NCBI GenBank assembly: GCA_030615975.1
Contig: JAUWYH010000006.1
Span: 1-18,112 of the forward strand
Source of the DNA: Candidatus Aminicenantota bacterium
GTDB lineage: Bacteria; Acidobacteriota; Aminicenantia; Aminicenantales; Aminicenantaceae
Length of the DNA: 18,112 nt
Direction of reading: 5' to 3'
The position numbers were made by a program, and so were the translations under genes. This document shows, one piece after another, positions 7,688-14,711 of this stretch. Numbering within the stretch: the stretch's first letter is position 1; each line of letters opens with the position of its first letter. The notes under the pieces are model-generated. The model ran no database searches and was not told the origin of the DNA. It worked only from the letters and a program-made list of their open reading frames with translations.

Positions 7688-8159
7688 AACAGGCCTTGGC
7701 TTTGATATTCATAAGCTAGAAAAAGGAAGAAAGCTTTTCTTAGGAGGAATAGAGATTCCTTTCCCCAAAGGCTTAGTGGGGCACTCGGATGGGGATTGTT
7801 TGATTCATGCGATCATAGATGGGCTTTTGGGAGCGGCAGGGGAAGAAGATATTGGTCAGCTGTTTCCCGATACAGACCCAAAATATAAGGATATTCGAAG
7901 CACTGAATTGCTGATAGAGACTGTTTGGAAACTTAAAGAAAGAAAGATAGAGATTATAAACATCGATTCGATTATCATCGCCGAGGAGCCAAAGTTAGCC
8001 TCTTCTATTCCTCAGATGAAAGAGATTTTGTGCTCTATCCTTCGAGTTGAGAAGGATGATTTGGGAATAAAGGCAAAAACCTATGAAGGGCTAGGGGCCA
8101 TCGGCCAGGGAAAAGCGATCGCTGCCTGGGTGCATGTTCTTGTGAAAGAGAAAAAATAG
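7677..8159 (+). CDS. ispF: 2-C-methyl-D-erythritol 2,4-cyclodiphosphate synthase IspF
   Basis: MEP-pathway enzyme that cyclises CDP-ME 2-phosphate to MEcPP with release of CMP; it is a homotrimer with a metal site. The 160 residues are standard. The metal ligands are visible as D10 and H12 in GLGFDIHKL and H44 near GHSDGDCLIHAI. DIGQLFPDTDPKYK (58-71) and the C-terminal KAKTYEGLGAIGQGKAIAA region are typical. The start is TTG 7677, decided by a strong GGAGG at 7666-7670 with 6-nt spacing, and by the protein beginning directly at MKIKTGLGFD. The gene starts inside the end of ispD. It is the last gene of the block, and a convergent minus-strand unit follows. Confidence 0.96.
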   Translation: MKIKTGLGFDIHKLEKGRKLFLGGIEIPFPKGLVGHSDGDCLIHAIIDGLLGAAGEEDIGQLFPDTDPKYKDIRSTELLIETVWKLKERKIEIINIDSIIIAEEPKLASSIPQMKEILCSILRVEKDDLGIKAKTYEGLGAIGQGKAIAAWVHVLVKEKK

Positions 8160-8220
8160 CTCTTTTTCATTCGTTCGTTTTGGATTGATTCATAAAACTT
8201 AAATATAGGGGGGAGAGTAT

Positions 8221-8270
8221 AAAAAAAGAGGCTGCAGTTTTACTCTACCGGAGCGAAACTACAGCCTCTT
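8221..8270 (-). terminator. Intrinsic terminator for minus-strand transcription
   Basis: A 15-bp stem pairs 8226-8240 with 8256-8270; all pairs match except one (C at 8235, T at 8262), which forms a G-U pair in the minus-strand RNA. The loop is 15 nt. Read on the minus strand, the stem is followed at once by seven T (8227 down to 8221), the standard rho-independent signature. Read on the + strand it is followed by AATTGACGGG, so it should not terminate ispF efficiently. It lies 134 nt beyond the stop of the minus-strand small gene, which supports that gene as part of a real transcript. Confidence 0.8.
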
Positions 8271-8369
8271 AATTGACGGGAATCGGTTGAACGTGAAGGC
8301 TTAATCTGCCTCTGGAAATGCAGAGATAAAAACTCTCATAATCGATGACCAACCATTCCCAAATTTTGA

Positions 8370-8384
8370 TGATAATGCTTATCA
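8370..8384. promoter_or_regulatory. Fur-box-like palindrome
   Basis: TGATAATGCTTATCA at 8370-8384 differs at one position from the 7-1-7 ferric uptake regulator box TGATAATnATTATCA. The 17-bp surround ATGATAATGCTTATCAT (8369-8385) is a hairpin with 7-bp arms. It lies between the stop of the minus-strand small gene and that unit's terminator, which is an odd place for an operator. It could serve an internal minus-strand promoter or may be chance in AT-rich DNA. Confidence 0.25.
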
Positions 8385-8403
8385 TTCCTCTTTTCACGAT
8401 ATT

Positions 8404-8595
8404 TCATCCTTTGATAAGATTGGAATGATTGGAGGCAGTTTCTGCTTTGGCTAAAACATTGGCGATGATGTCATAGCCAGCGTCTTTTCCTACTTTGATG
8501 AGATCGACTGCACCAGATGATGCTATTATGTTGAATCCTACAAAAGTAAGAAGCACGGCTGCCATGAAAATAACGATTTTAGTTTTTAAACTCAT
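8404..8595 (-). CDS. Small exported or membrane peptide of unknown function (63 aa)
   Basis: I do not recognise this peptide. The ATG (complement of 8593-8595) is preceded by AAAGGAG with a 6-nt spacer, a strong ribosome-binding site, which selects this start over in-frame ATGs further upstream. The residues are a basic start (MSLKTK), a hydrophobic segment (about 7-26, [20 protein letters not shown]) that could be a signal peptide or membrane anchor, and then [26 protein letters not shown]. That last part would form an amphipathic helix with V, L, I, V, Y, I, I, V, L on one face. It ends in the polar tail [12 protein letters not shown] candidate promoter upstream and an intrinsic terminator downstream support a monocistronic unit running against ispF and divergent from gltX. 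The codon pattern is consistent with coding but the ORF is short. Confidence 0.6.
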   Translation of the reverse strand: MSLKTKIVIFMAAVLLTFVGFNIIASSGAVDLIKVGKDAGYDIIANVLAKAETASNHSNLIKG

Positions 8596-8627
8596 CTTAA
8601 ACTCCTTTCTCATTTTTATTTCTTTCA

Positions 8628-8655
8628 TATATATTAATACGAAAAAAACAAGCAA
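8628..8655 (-). promoter_or_regulatory. Candidate sigma70-type promoter of the minus-strand peptide gene
   Basis: On the minus strand TTGCTT (complement of 8650-8655), a 16-nt spacer and TATATA (8628-8633) lie about 33 nt before the peptide ATG. The region is AT-rich, so the match could be fortuitous, but spacing and position fit a short 5' leader that carries the strong ribosome-binding site. Confidence 0.4.
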
Positions 8656-8701
8656 ATGGTTTCATTTATAATAATTAAAATCAGGTAGTCATATTAATTT
8701 A

Positions 8702-8842
8702 TAACTGGAAACGCTTTTTTATGCCAGGGTCTATGGGGATAGAGGAGAGGCATAGAGGATTTAGCCCTAAAAAATCCTCTCTAGAGCGACTCATCCCCAT
8801 AGACCCAAGCTGTATGAGAAAAAAGTGGGGGAACTCCAGTTA
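8702..8842. mobile_element. About 140-bp palindromic element, MITE-like, flanked by TA
   Basis: Three nested inverted repeats share one centre. The ends are TAACTGGA (8702-8709) with TCCAGTTA (8835-8842). Inside these are CTTTTTTAT (8714-8722) with a near match ATgagAAAAAAG (8814-8825), and a perfect 14-bp pair GGGTCTATGGGGAT (8727-8740) with ATCCCCATAGACCC (8793-8806). The core is a further 9-bp hairpin, AGAGGATTT (8754-8762) with AAATCCTCT (8772-8780). If the outer TA dinucleotides are a target duplication, the element is 8704-8840 with ACTGGA/TCCAGT ends, as in miniature elements mobilised by IS630/Tc1-type transposases. It has no coding capacity. A structured RNA leader or a large cruciform is the alternative. 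No second copy is seen in the window. Confidence 0.5.
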
Positions 8843-8850
8843 GGCTTCTC

Positions 8851-8879
8851 TTGACTCATTTGCTCTTCGATATTAATAT
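8851..8879 (+). promoter_or_regulatory. Promoter of gltX, probably giving a leaderless mRNA
   Basis: TTGACT (8851-8856), a 17-nt spacer and TAATAT (8874-8879) form a near-consensus sigma70-type promoter. Transcription would start about 6-8 nt after the -10 box, at 8886-8888, that is at or next to the gltX ATG (8888). The absence of any Shine-Dalgarno sequence before gltX agrees with a leaderless transcript. Confidence 0.6.
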
Positions 8880-8887
8880 TAATTCTG

Positions 8888-10378
8888 ATGGATAAGGTTA
8901 GAGTTCGTTTTGCACCAAGCCCTACAGGCTTTCTTCATGTGGGAAATGCAAGGACGGCTCTTTTCAATTGGCTTTTTGCTCGACAAAGCGAGGGAGTCTT
9001 CATCTTAAGAATTGAGGATACTGATATAAAGAGGTCTGCTTCAGAGTATGAGAGTAGACTGAAAAAAGATCTCTGCTGGTTAGGATTGGATTGGGATGAA
9101 GGGCCTGATATCGGGGGGAGATTTGGCCCTTACAGGCAATCGCTTCGAATCGATATATACAGGAGCTACACTCAAAAATTGCTTGAAGAGGGAAAAGCCT
9201 ATTATTGTTTTTGTTCGCTCCAAGAGCTTGAAAAAGAAAGGAAGAGAGCTATATCTTTGGGTAAAATGCCGGTTTACAGCGGTAGATGCCAGGCCATTTC
9301 TTTAGAGGAGGCTCGACGAAGAGTCGATGCTGGAGAGCAAGCTGCGGTACGGCTTCGAACTCCTGAGAAAGGGGACATCCGCTACAATGATCTTGTAAGG
9401 GGAACCCTTAATTTTGATTTGAAGTTAATCGGCGATCCGATTCTGGTCCGCTCAAACGAGCTCCCGGCCTATAATTATGCTGTTGTTATCGACGATTCTT
9501 TGATGGAGATTACTCATGTTATCAGAGGTGAAGACCATATTTCCAACACTCCTCGCCAGATTCTTATATATAAGGCTCTCTCTTTGACTCCTCCTCAGTT
9601 TGTTCATCTTTCTCTGGTTATGGGAAAAGACAACACCCGTCTTAGCAAGCGCCACGGAGCCACGGCTATCGATCAGTTCGAAAAGCAGGGAATTCTCTCA
9701 TCCTCTCTTTTTAACTATTTGGCTTTGTTAGGATGGGCTCCGCCTGAAGGAGAAGAAGTCTTGACAAAGAACGAGCTGGTTGAACTCTTCAATCTAAAGA
9801 AAGTGAGTCGATCCGCAGCAATCTTTGATTATGATAAACTCCACTGGATTAACCGCCAGCATATTAAAGAACTTTCTTCTCGCCAAAAGGCAGAACTTGC
9901 CTATCCGTATTTAAAAGAATCAAAACTTTTGCCCGAGAAAATGACCGATGCTCATTGGGAATGGCTGGAAAAAGCTGTGGAAAGCCTGATTGAACGCGTC
10001 GACCGTTTTTCTGACCTTCCTGAGCAGTTTGTGAAACTTTTCGAATTTTCTCCCTCAAGGATGGAGGATAAAACCAAAGAGGAATTAGAAACAGATTGTG
10101 CTTTAAGAGTCATTTATCTTTTTGCAGAGAAGATATCGAGGCTTGATAGTTTTGATTATGATAAATTTGCTTCCTTAACACATGAAATAAAGCGAGAAAC
10201 AGGCTGTAAAGGCAAAGACCTTTATCATCCGCTCAGAGTTGCCCTTACGGCCAGAGACTCAGGGCTGGATCTTGATAAATTCATCCCTCTGGTCGAGAAA
10301 GGAGCAAAACTGAGCTTTCCAAAGCCATTGAAAAATTGTTCCCAGCGAATCTCTGAGGTATTAAATTTTTTGAAGTGA
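8888..10378 (+). CDS. gltX: Glutamate--tRNA ligase (GluRS)
   Basis: Class I synthetase that charges tRNA-Glu with glutamate. The 496 residues are normal for bacterial GluRS. The catalytic Rossmann fold starts VRFAPSPTGFLHVGNART (5-22), with FLHVGN as the HIGH-type motif. LSKRH (252-256) is the KMSKS-type loop. A zinc-binding CFC (107-109) with YSGRC (130-134) follows the E. coli pattern. VIRGEDHISNTPRQ (211-224) is also typical. The C-terminal part (about 320-496) is the helical anticodon-binding region. The first residues fit the family exactly, so ATG 8888 is secure although no ribosome-binding site precedes it. An apparent -35/-10 pair ends 8 nt before the start. glnS follows 30 nt downstream. 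Confidence 0.97.
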   Translation: MDKVRVRFAPSPTGFLHVGNARTALFNWLFARQSEGVFILRIEDTDIKRSASEYESRLKKDLCWLGLDWDEGPDIGGRFGPYRQSLRIDIYRSYTQKLLEEGKAYYCFCSLQELEKERKRAISLGKMPVYSGRCQAISLEEARRRVDAGEQAAVRLRTPEKGDIRYNDLVRGTLNFDLKLIGDPILVRSNELPAYNYAVVIDDSLMEITHVIRGEDHISNTPRQILIYKALSLTPPQFVHLSLVMGKDNTRLSKRHGATAIDQFEKQGILSSSLFNYLALLGWAPPEGEEVLTKNELVELFNLKKVSRSAAIFDYDKLHWINRQHIKELSSRQKAELAYPYLKESKLLPEKMTDAHWEWLEKAVESLIERVDRFSDLPEQFVKLFEFSPSRMEDKTKEELETDCALRVIYLFAEKISRLDSFDYDKFASLTHEIKRETGCKGKDLYHPLRVALTARDSGLDLDKFIPLVEKGAKLSFPKPLKNCSQRISEVLNFLK

Positions 10379-10408
10379 TCCGATTTATCCGCAGGAGGAG
10401 AAGAAGCC

Positions 10409-12157
10409 ATGAAGGATGCTAAATCAGACGATAAAAACTGGAAACAGGCTAAGAATAAGACCACTGCGGATTCGACTCCCTCCTTAGATTTTATCCGAAC
10501 CATAATTGAGGAGGACTTGAACACAAACAAAAACGATGGTCGAGTTCATACCCGGTTCCCTCCTGAGCCGAACGGCTATCTGCATATCGGCCACGCCAAA
10601 TCCATTTGCCTTAACTTTGGTCTTGCAACTGAATACAAAGGCCTTTGCAATTTGCGATTCGATGATACCAACCCAAGCAAAGAGGAAGCCGAATATGTAG
10701 AATCGATTAAAGAGGATGTTCGGTGGCTTGGTTTCGACTGGGGCAACCGGCTCTTCTATGCTTCCGATTACTTTGAGCAGCTGTATAAGTATGCTGTCCA
10801 ATTGATAAAAGTAGGCAAGGCATATGTTTGTGACTTGAGCGCAGAGGAAATCAGAGAATACCGTGGCACCTTGACTGAACCCGGCAAAGACAGTCCTTAT
10901 CGCAATCGATCGATTGAGGAAAACCTGGACCTGTTTGAGCGCATGCGTGCCGGCGAATTCGAGGACGGTTCCCGTGTCCTTCGAGCAAAAATAGATATGG
11001 CCTCTCCGAACTTGAATATGCGAGATCCAGTCATGTATCGTATTCTACATGCAGTACATCATAGAACTGGTGATAAATGGTGCATCTATCCGACTTATGA
11101 TTGGGCTCATGGCCAGTCGGATTCAATTGAGGGAATCACCCACTCAATTTGCACGCTGGAATTTGAAGACCATCGCCCGTTGTACGACTGGTTTCTAGAC
11201 CAATTAGGCGTCTTTCATACACAGCAGATAGAGTTTGCTCGCCTCAATCTTAGCTACACCATGATGAGCAAGCGAAAACTTCTTCAATTAGTAGAAGAGG
11301 GCCATGTGGCTGGTTGGGACGATCCACGTATGCCGACCATATCGGGTTTACGCAGACGTGGATATACTCCAGAGTCAATCCGGGATTTTTGTGATCGTAT
11401 TGGAGTAGCCAAGAGGGAAAGTATTGTTGATATCGCTTTGCTCGAACACTGTCTCCGTCTTGATCTGAATAAACGGGCTCCGCGGGTTATGGCGGTTTTG
11501 CGGCCTCTCCGGGTGATCATTGATAACTATCCAGAGGGCAGGGTGGAAGAATTAGATGCCGAAAATAATCCTGAGGATTCCAGTATGGGAACGCGGAAAA
11601 TTCCTTTCTCACGAGAGCTATATATTGAACGAGACGATTTTCGTGAGGATCCACCGAAAAAGTTCTTCCGTTTGTCACCAGGGCGTGAAGTGCGGCTAAA
11701 GCATGCCTATTATATTAAATGTGAAAGAGTGGTTAAAGACGAACAAACTGGTGAAGTCATTGAACTCCGCTGCACCTATGATCCAGAGACACGAGGAGGC
11801 TGGTCAAAAGATGGCCGCATGGTCAAGGGAACATTGCACTGGGTTTCTGTTCCCCATTCGCTGAAAGCCGAAGTCCGTCTGTATAACCATCTTTTTGTCA
11901 AAGAAGACCCCGCCGATGAAAGCGAGGGAGCTGATTTCAAAACTTATTTGAACCCTAAATCATTAGAGATATTATTCTCGTGCCGGGTTGAACCAAGTCT
12001 TGCAGATGCAAAACCAGGTAGTCGCTGCCAATTTCTAAGACAGGGTTATTTCTGTGTCGATTCCGTTGATTCTTCTAGACACAGACTTGTATTCAATTGC
12101 ACGGTTCCACTTCGTGATACCTGGGCCAAGATCGAGAAAGCTCAGAAGAGAAGTTAG
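10409..12157 (+). CDS. glnS: Glutamine--tRNA ligase (GlnRS)
   Basis: Class I synthetase that charges tRNA-Gln directly. The 582 residues compare with about 554 in E. coli; the extra length is largely a Lys-rich N-terminus (1-25). The HIGH region is [16 protein letters not shown] (50-65), where [14 protein letters not shown] separates GlnRS from GluRS. Further features are [15 protein letters not shown] (83-97), [20 protein letters not shown] (227-246) and MMSKRKL (285-291). The C-terminal half is the two beta-barrel anticodon-binding domains. The start has GGAGGAG about 8-10 nt upstream (10394-10400). Bacterial GlnRS is regarded as acquired from eukaryotes and spread horizontally, so finding it between gltX and the rlmB-like gene suggests insertion. 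Its presence implies that gltX need not charge tRNA-Gln. Confidence 0.97.
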   Translation: MKDAKSDDKNWKQAKNKTTADSTPSLDFIRTIIEEDLNTNKNDGRVHTRFPPEPNGYLHIGHAKSICLNFGLATEYKGLCNLRFDDTNPSKEEAEYVESIKEDVRWLGFDWGNRLFYASDYFEQLYKYAVQLIKVGKAYVCDLSAEEIREYRGTLTEPGKDSPYRNRSIEENLDLFERMRAGEFEDGSRVLRAKIDMASPNLNMRDPVMYRILHAVHHRTGDKWCIYPTYDWAHGQSDSIEGITHSICTLEFEDHRPLYDWFLDQLGVFHTQQIEFARLNLSYTMMSKRKLLQLVEEGHVAGWDDPRMPTISGLRRRGYTPESIRDFCDRIGVAKRESIVDIALLEHCLRLDLNKRAPRVMAVLRPLRVIIDNYPEGRVEELDAENNPEDSSMGTRKIPFSRELYIERDDFREDPPKKFFRLSPGREVRLKHAYYIKCERVVKDEQTGEVIELRCTYDPETRGGWSKDGRMVKGTLHWVSVPHSLKAEVRLYNHLFVKEDPADESEGADFKTYLNPKSLEILFSCRVEPSLADAKPGSRCQFLRQGYFCVDSVDSSRHRLVFNCTVPLRDTWAKIEKAQKRS

Positions 12158-12192
12158 AGAGATGAGAAATCGAGTGTAATAGAAATCAGAAA

Positions 12193-12918
12193 TTGGAAAA
12201 AATCAGCCGTCTCAATCCTCTCTTTGAAGCAGTCAAATCTTCTCCCGACAGAGTGAACAAAATATTGATCCAGAAGGAAAAGCGGCAGAGGAAAATCAGC
12301 GAAATCATCCAGATGGCTAAAGCCAAGAGCATTCCTCTTCTCTTTGTACCCAAAAAAAGGCTAAACAGATTAGATCCAAACCATCAGGGGGCAGTTGCGT
12401 TTTTAACGGCGAAAGAGTTTACTCCGCTTCCCTCCATTCTTTCTTCCTCGCACATTCCTTTCCTTGTTCTTCTTGACGGAATAGAAGACCCTCAGAATCT
12501 AGGAGCGATTATCCGGGCTGCTGATGGAGCGGGTGTGGATGGGATTATTCTTCCTGAGAGGAGATCTGTGGGCTTGACAGAAGCTGTCTCTTCGGTCTCC
12601 GCAGGTGCAGTGGAGTATGTCAAAGTTGCCCGAGTGAAGAATTTGGCCCGAACCATGGATGATTTAAAAAAGCATGAAGTGTGGCTTGTAGGAGCAGAAG
12701 GCGGAAGAAAAGAATATTGGTGTGAGTTCGACTATAATCTTCCAGTAGGTTTGGTCTTTGGTTCTGAAGGAAAAGGATTACGACCTCTTGTAAGGAAAAG
12801 ATGCGATAAAATTCTCTCCATCCCCCTCTTTGGTCAAATAACTTCTCTTAATGTCGCTTCTGCTGCATCGATTTTCTTTTATGAAGTTGTCAGACAGAGG
12901 ATGAAGAAGAAAAAATGA
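12193..12918 (+). CDS. rlmB: SpoU-family (TrmH/RlmB-like) RNA 2'-O-methyltransferase
   Basis: AdoMet-dependent ribose methyltransferase with the knotted SPOUT fold. The 241 residues comprise an N-terminal substrate-binding domain (about 5-78, beginning SRLNPLFEAVKS, like the GxNPVxEAL start of RlmB) and a catalytic domain. All three SpoU motifs are present: DPQNLGAIIRAADGAG (99-114), GLVFGSEGKGL (186-196) and SIPLFGQITSLNVASAAS (209-226). The likely target is 23S rRNA Gm2251. Position downstream of gltX matches B. subtilis yacO/rlmB. The exact RNA target cannot be fixed from sequence, and a related TrmH-family enzyme is possible. The start is TTG 12193: an in-frame stop lies at 12163-12165 and no ATG or GTG is available between. 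The ribosome-binding site is weak. Confidence 0.88.
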   Translation: MEKISRLNPLFEAVKSSPDRVNKILIQKEKRQRKISEIIQMAKAKSIPLLFVPKKRLNRLDPNHQGAVAFLTAKEFTPLPSILSSSHIPFLVLLDGIEDPQNLGAIIRAADGAGVDGIILPERRSVGLTEAVSSVSAGAVEYVKVARVKNLARTMDDLKKHEVWLVGAEGGRKEYWCEFDYNLPVGLVFGSEGKGLRPLVRKRCDKILSIPLFGQITSLNVASAASIFFYEVVRQRMKKKK

Positions 12919-12931
12919 GGAGAAGGAAAAT

Positions 12932-13603
12932 ATGCTTAAGAAAATATTTTTTTTAATCTTGCTTATATTGATGATGCATTTTTTCTTTGTATTTTTTGTT
13001 CGGAGCCAAGAGAAAGTGCAGAGTGGGATGCTTTCTATCTATTTTATGGAAGAGAAAGTCGGCTACGAAGAATATACATGGGAGAGCAATGAGCAGGGCT
13101 ATATCCTTACAGTCAAAGGCCGAATGACAAAGCCCACTGCTATGGAGATTGAAAAATTGACTCTTCGTCTGGATAAAAATTTCATTCCCAATCACTTTTA
13201 TTTTAAAGGGTCTGTGAGCGGAATGGCTCAAGAAGTTACGAGTTCCATTACAGAGGGCAATGTTAAAAACAAGATAAGGGTCGCAGGTCAGGAGCGAGAA
13301 AGCACTGTTAAGATCAAAAGAGATGCCTTTCTTCTTCCCAATCCTATTTTTTCGCCTTATTTAGTCCTGACGAAAAAGTATCGATGTACCCTCGAAACCC
13401 TTGAGGAGAAAATAGATCTTTCCGCCTATATCATCCCTCAGTTTGAAGTCACGTTTACTCTTGAGCCCAAAGAAGGAGAGCCTTGCTCGCTCCGCATGGA
13501 ATTAAACGGAATTCAGATTGAACTTCAAACAGATAATGAAGGAGACCTAAAAGCAATCTATATTCCTTCCCAAAAATTAAAAGTGATTCAAGACAGTTCT
13601 TAA
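12932..13603 (+). CDS. Predicted exported protein of unknown function
   Basis: I do not recognise the family. The 223 residues start with a basic MLKK and a long hydrophobic stretch (about 5-23, rich in Phe, Leu and Met) ending at VRSQ, which fits a signal peptide or N-terminal anchor. The remaining 200 residues look like alternating beta strands (LSIYFMEEKVGYEEYTWES, LTLRLDKNFIPNHFYFKG). This is reminiscent of periplasmic beta-sheet proteins that handle lipophilic ligands, but I would not assign a function from that. Two cysteines (C152, C185) could pair after export. There is no lipobox. The start follows GAGGAGAAGG (12917-12926) by 5 nt, a strong site. It begins 13 nt after rlmB and is probably co-transcribed with it; a promoter for accA follows. 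Confidence 0.85.
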   Translation: MLKKIFFLILLILMMHFFFVFFVRSQEKVQSGMLSIYFMEEKVGYEEYTWESNEQGYILTVKGRMTKPTAMEIEKLTLRLDKNFIPNHFYFKGSVSGMAQEVTSSITEGNVKNKIRVAGQERESTVKIKRDAFLLPNPIFSPYLVLTKKYRCTLETLEEKIDLSAYIIPQFEVTFTLEPKEGEPCSLRMELNGIQIELQTDNEGDLKAIYIPSQKLKVIQDSS

Positions 13604-13693
13604 TAGGATCAGCATACAAATATTTACGGATTCTATTCTAATTCTTCTACTGCTTTTTCCCACCAATTGGATTCATCGGAAAAAAGCCCCAGC

Positions 13694-13723
13694 TTGACAT
13701 TAATTCAGGCAAGTCTATAGAAT
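13694..13723 (+). promoter_or_regulatory. Sigma70-type promoter upstream of accA-hisS-aspS
   Basis: A consensus TTGACA (13694-13699) is followed by CTATAGAAT. The -10 box is either TATAGA (13716-13721, 16-nt spacer) or TAGAAT (13718-13723, 18-nt spacer). Transcription would begin near 13728-13731, leaving about 25 nt of AT-rich leader before the accA ATG. It lies in the 150-bp gap after the exported-protein gene, the clearest operon break on this side of the window. Confidence 0.6.
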
Positions 13724-13754
13724 AAACGGGTAATTAATTAATCCATCTAAATTG

Positions 13755-14711
13755 ATGAAAGAAGAAAAGGATTTTTATAAATTAGAGAAAAAGATTGTTC
13801 TTTTTAAAGAAGAAATAGAGAAAATTCAATCGAGCGAAGAGAAAGACAAAAAGACAAAGATAACTCGGCTTCAAAGAGAGATTGAGAGGGAATGGGCTGA
13901 AATCAGTCCCAGTTTGACTCCTTTGAATATCGTCCAGATGGCGCGCCATCCCCAAAGACCGTATACTCTAGATTATATTGATTACTTGAGCGAGGATTTT
14001 ATGGAGCTTCACGGCGACCGGAGGGCCGCAGATGACCCTGCTATCGTTGCCGGCTTTGGCTTTTACAGAGGCCGAACAGCTGCTTTTATCGGCCACCAAA
14101 AGGGACGGACGACAAGAAAAAGAATAGAACGCAATTTCGGCCAGGCCAACCCAGAGGGTTATCGAAAGGCGCTCAGGGTGATGAAGTTAGCCGAGAAATT
14201 CCACTTTCCAGTTATAACCTTGATCGATACACCGGGAGCTTACCCAGGAATCCAGGCTGAAGAGCGAGGTCAAGCAGAGGCGATTGCTTGTAATTTAAAA
14301 GAGATTTCACAGCTTAAAGTCCCTGTTGTAAACGTAGTCATCGGCGAGGGAGGAAGCGGAGGCGCTTTAGCTATAGGTGTAGGAGATGCGATCTTGATGC
14401 TTGAATATTCTTTCTACTCGGTTATTTCTCCTGAAGGATGTGCAGCGATCCTCTGGAAAGACCAGAGAGCTGTTGCCAAAGCTGCTGAGAATTTGAAGAT
14501 TCGGGCCCAAGATCTAATGGATTTGGGTATCATTGATAAGATTATTCCTGAACCACCTGGAGGGGCCCATATAGATTCACAACAGACATTCAAGAATGTG
14601 GATAAAGAGTTGAATCTGACTTTGAAGAGATTAGAACGAAAAACTCCTGAAGAGAGATTAGAGGAGAGATACCGGAGATTCAGAGAAATTGGAGTTTTTA
14701 TTGAAAAATGA
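13755..14711 (+). CDS. accA: Acetyl-CoA carboxylase carboxyltransferase subunit alpha
   Basis: AccA forms a heterotetramer with AccD and transfers the carboxyl group from biotin to acetyl-CoA, giving malonyl-CoA for fatty-acid synthesis. The 318 residues match the usual length. There is a charged helical N-terminus (1-50), then MARHPQRPYTLDYI (62-75), GHQKGRTTRKR (113-123), the crotonase-fold segment TLIDTPGAYPG (155-165), the oxyanion loop GEGGSGGALAIG (197-208), and SVISPEGCAAILWKD (222-236). It starts at ATG 13755; a TTG one codon upstream (13752) is the only close alternative. No Shine-Dalgarno is visible in the leader. accD is not in the window. Its stop overlaps the hisS start by 4 nt. 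Confidence 0.96.
   Translation: MKEEKDFYKLEKKIVLFKEEIEKIQSSEEKDKKTKITRLQREIEREWAEISPSLTPLNIVQMARHPQRPYTLDYIDYLSEDFMELHGDRRAADDPAIVAGFGFYRGRTAAFIGHQKGRTTRKRIERNFGQANPEGYRKALRVMKLAEKFHFPVITLIDTPGAYPGIQAEERGQAEAIACNLKEISQLKVPVVNVVIGEGGSGGALAIGVGDAILMLEYSFYSVISPEGCAAILWKDQRAVAKAAENLKIRAQDLMDLGIIDKIIPEPPGGAHIDSQQTFKNVDKELNLTLKRLERKTPEERLEERYRRFREIGVFIEK

Noticed and set aside
8226..8270. Terminator for the ispF operon on the + strand
   Set aside because: On the + strand the stem is followed by AATTGACGGG with no T-run. The T-run exists only in the minus-strand reading.
8656..8887. T-box riboswitch upstream of gltX
   Set aside because: No conserved T-box sequence (TGGnACCGCG) or antiterminator is present. 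The structure seen is a simple long palindrome, and the promoter lies downstream of it.
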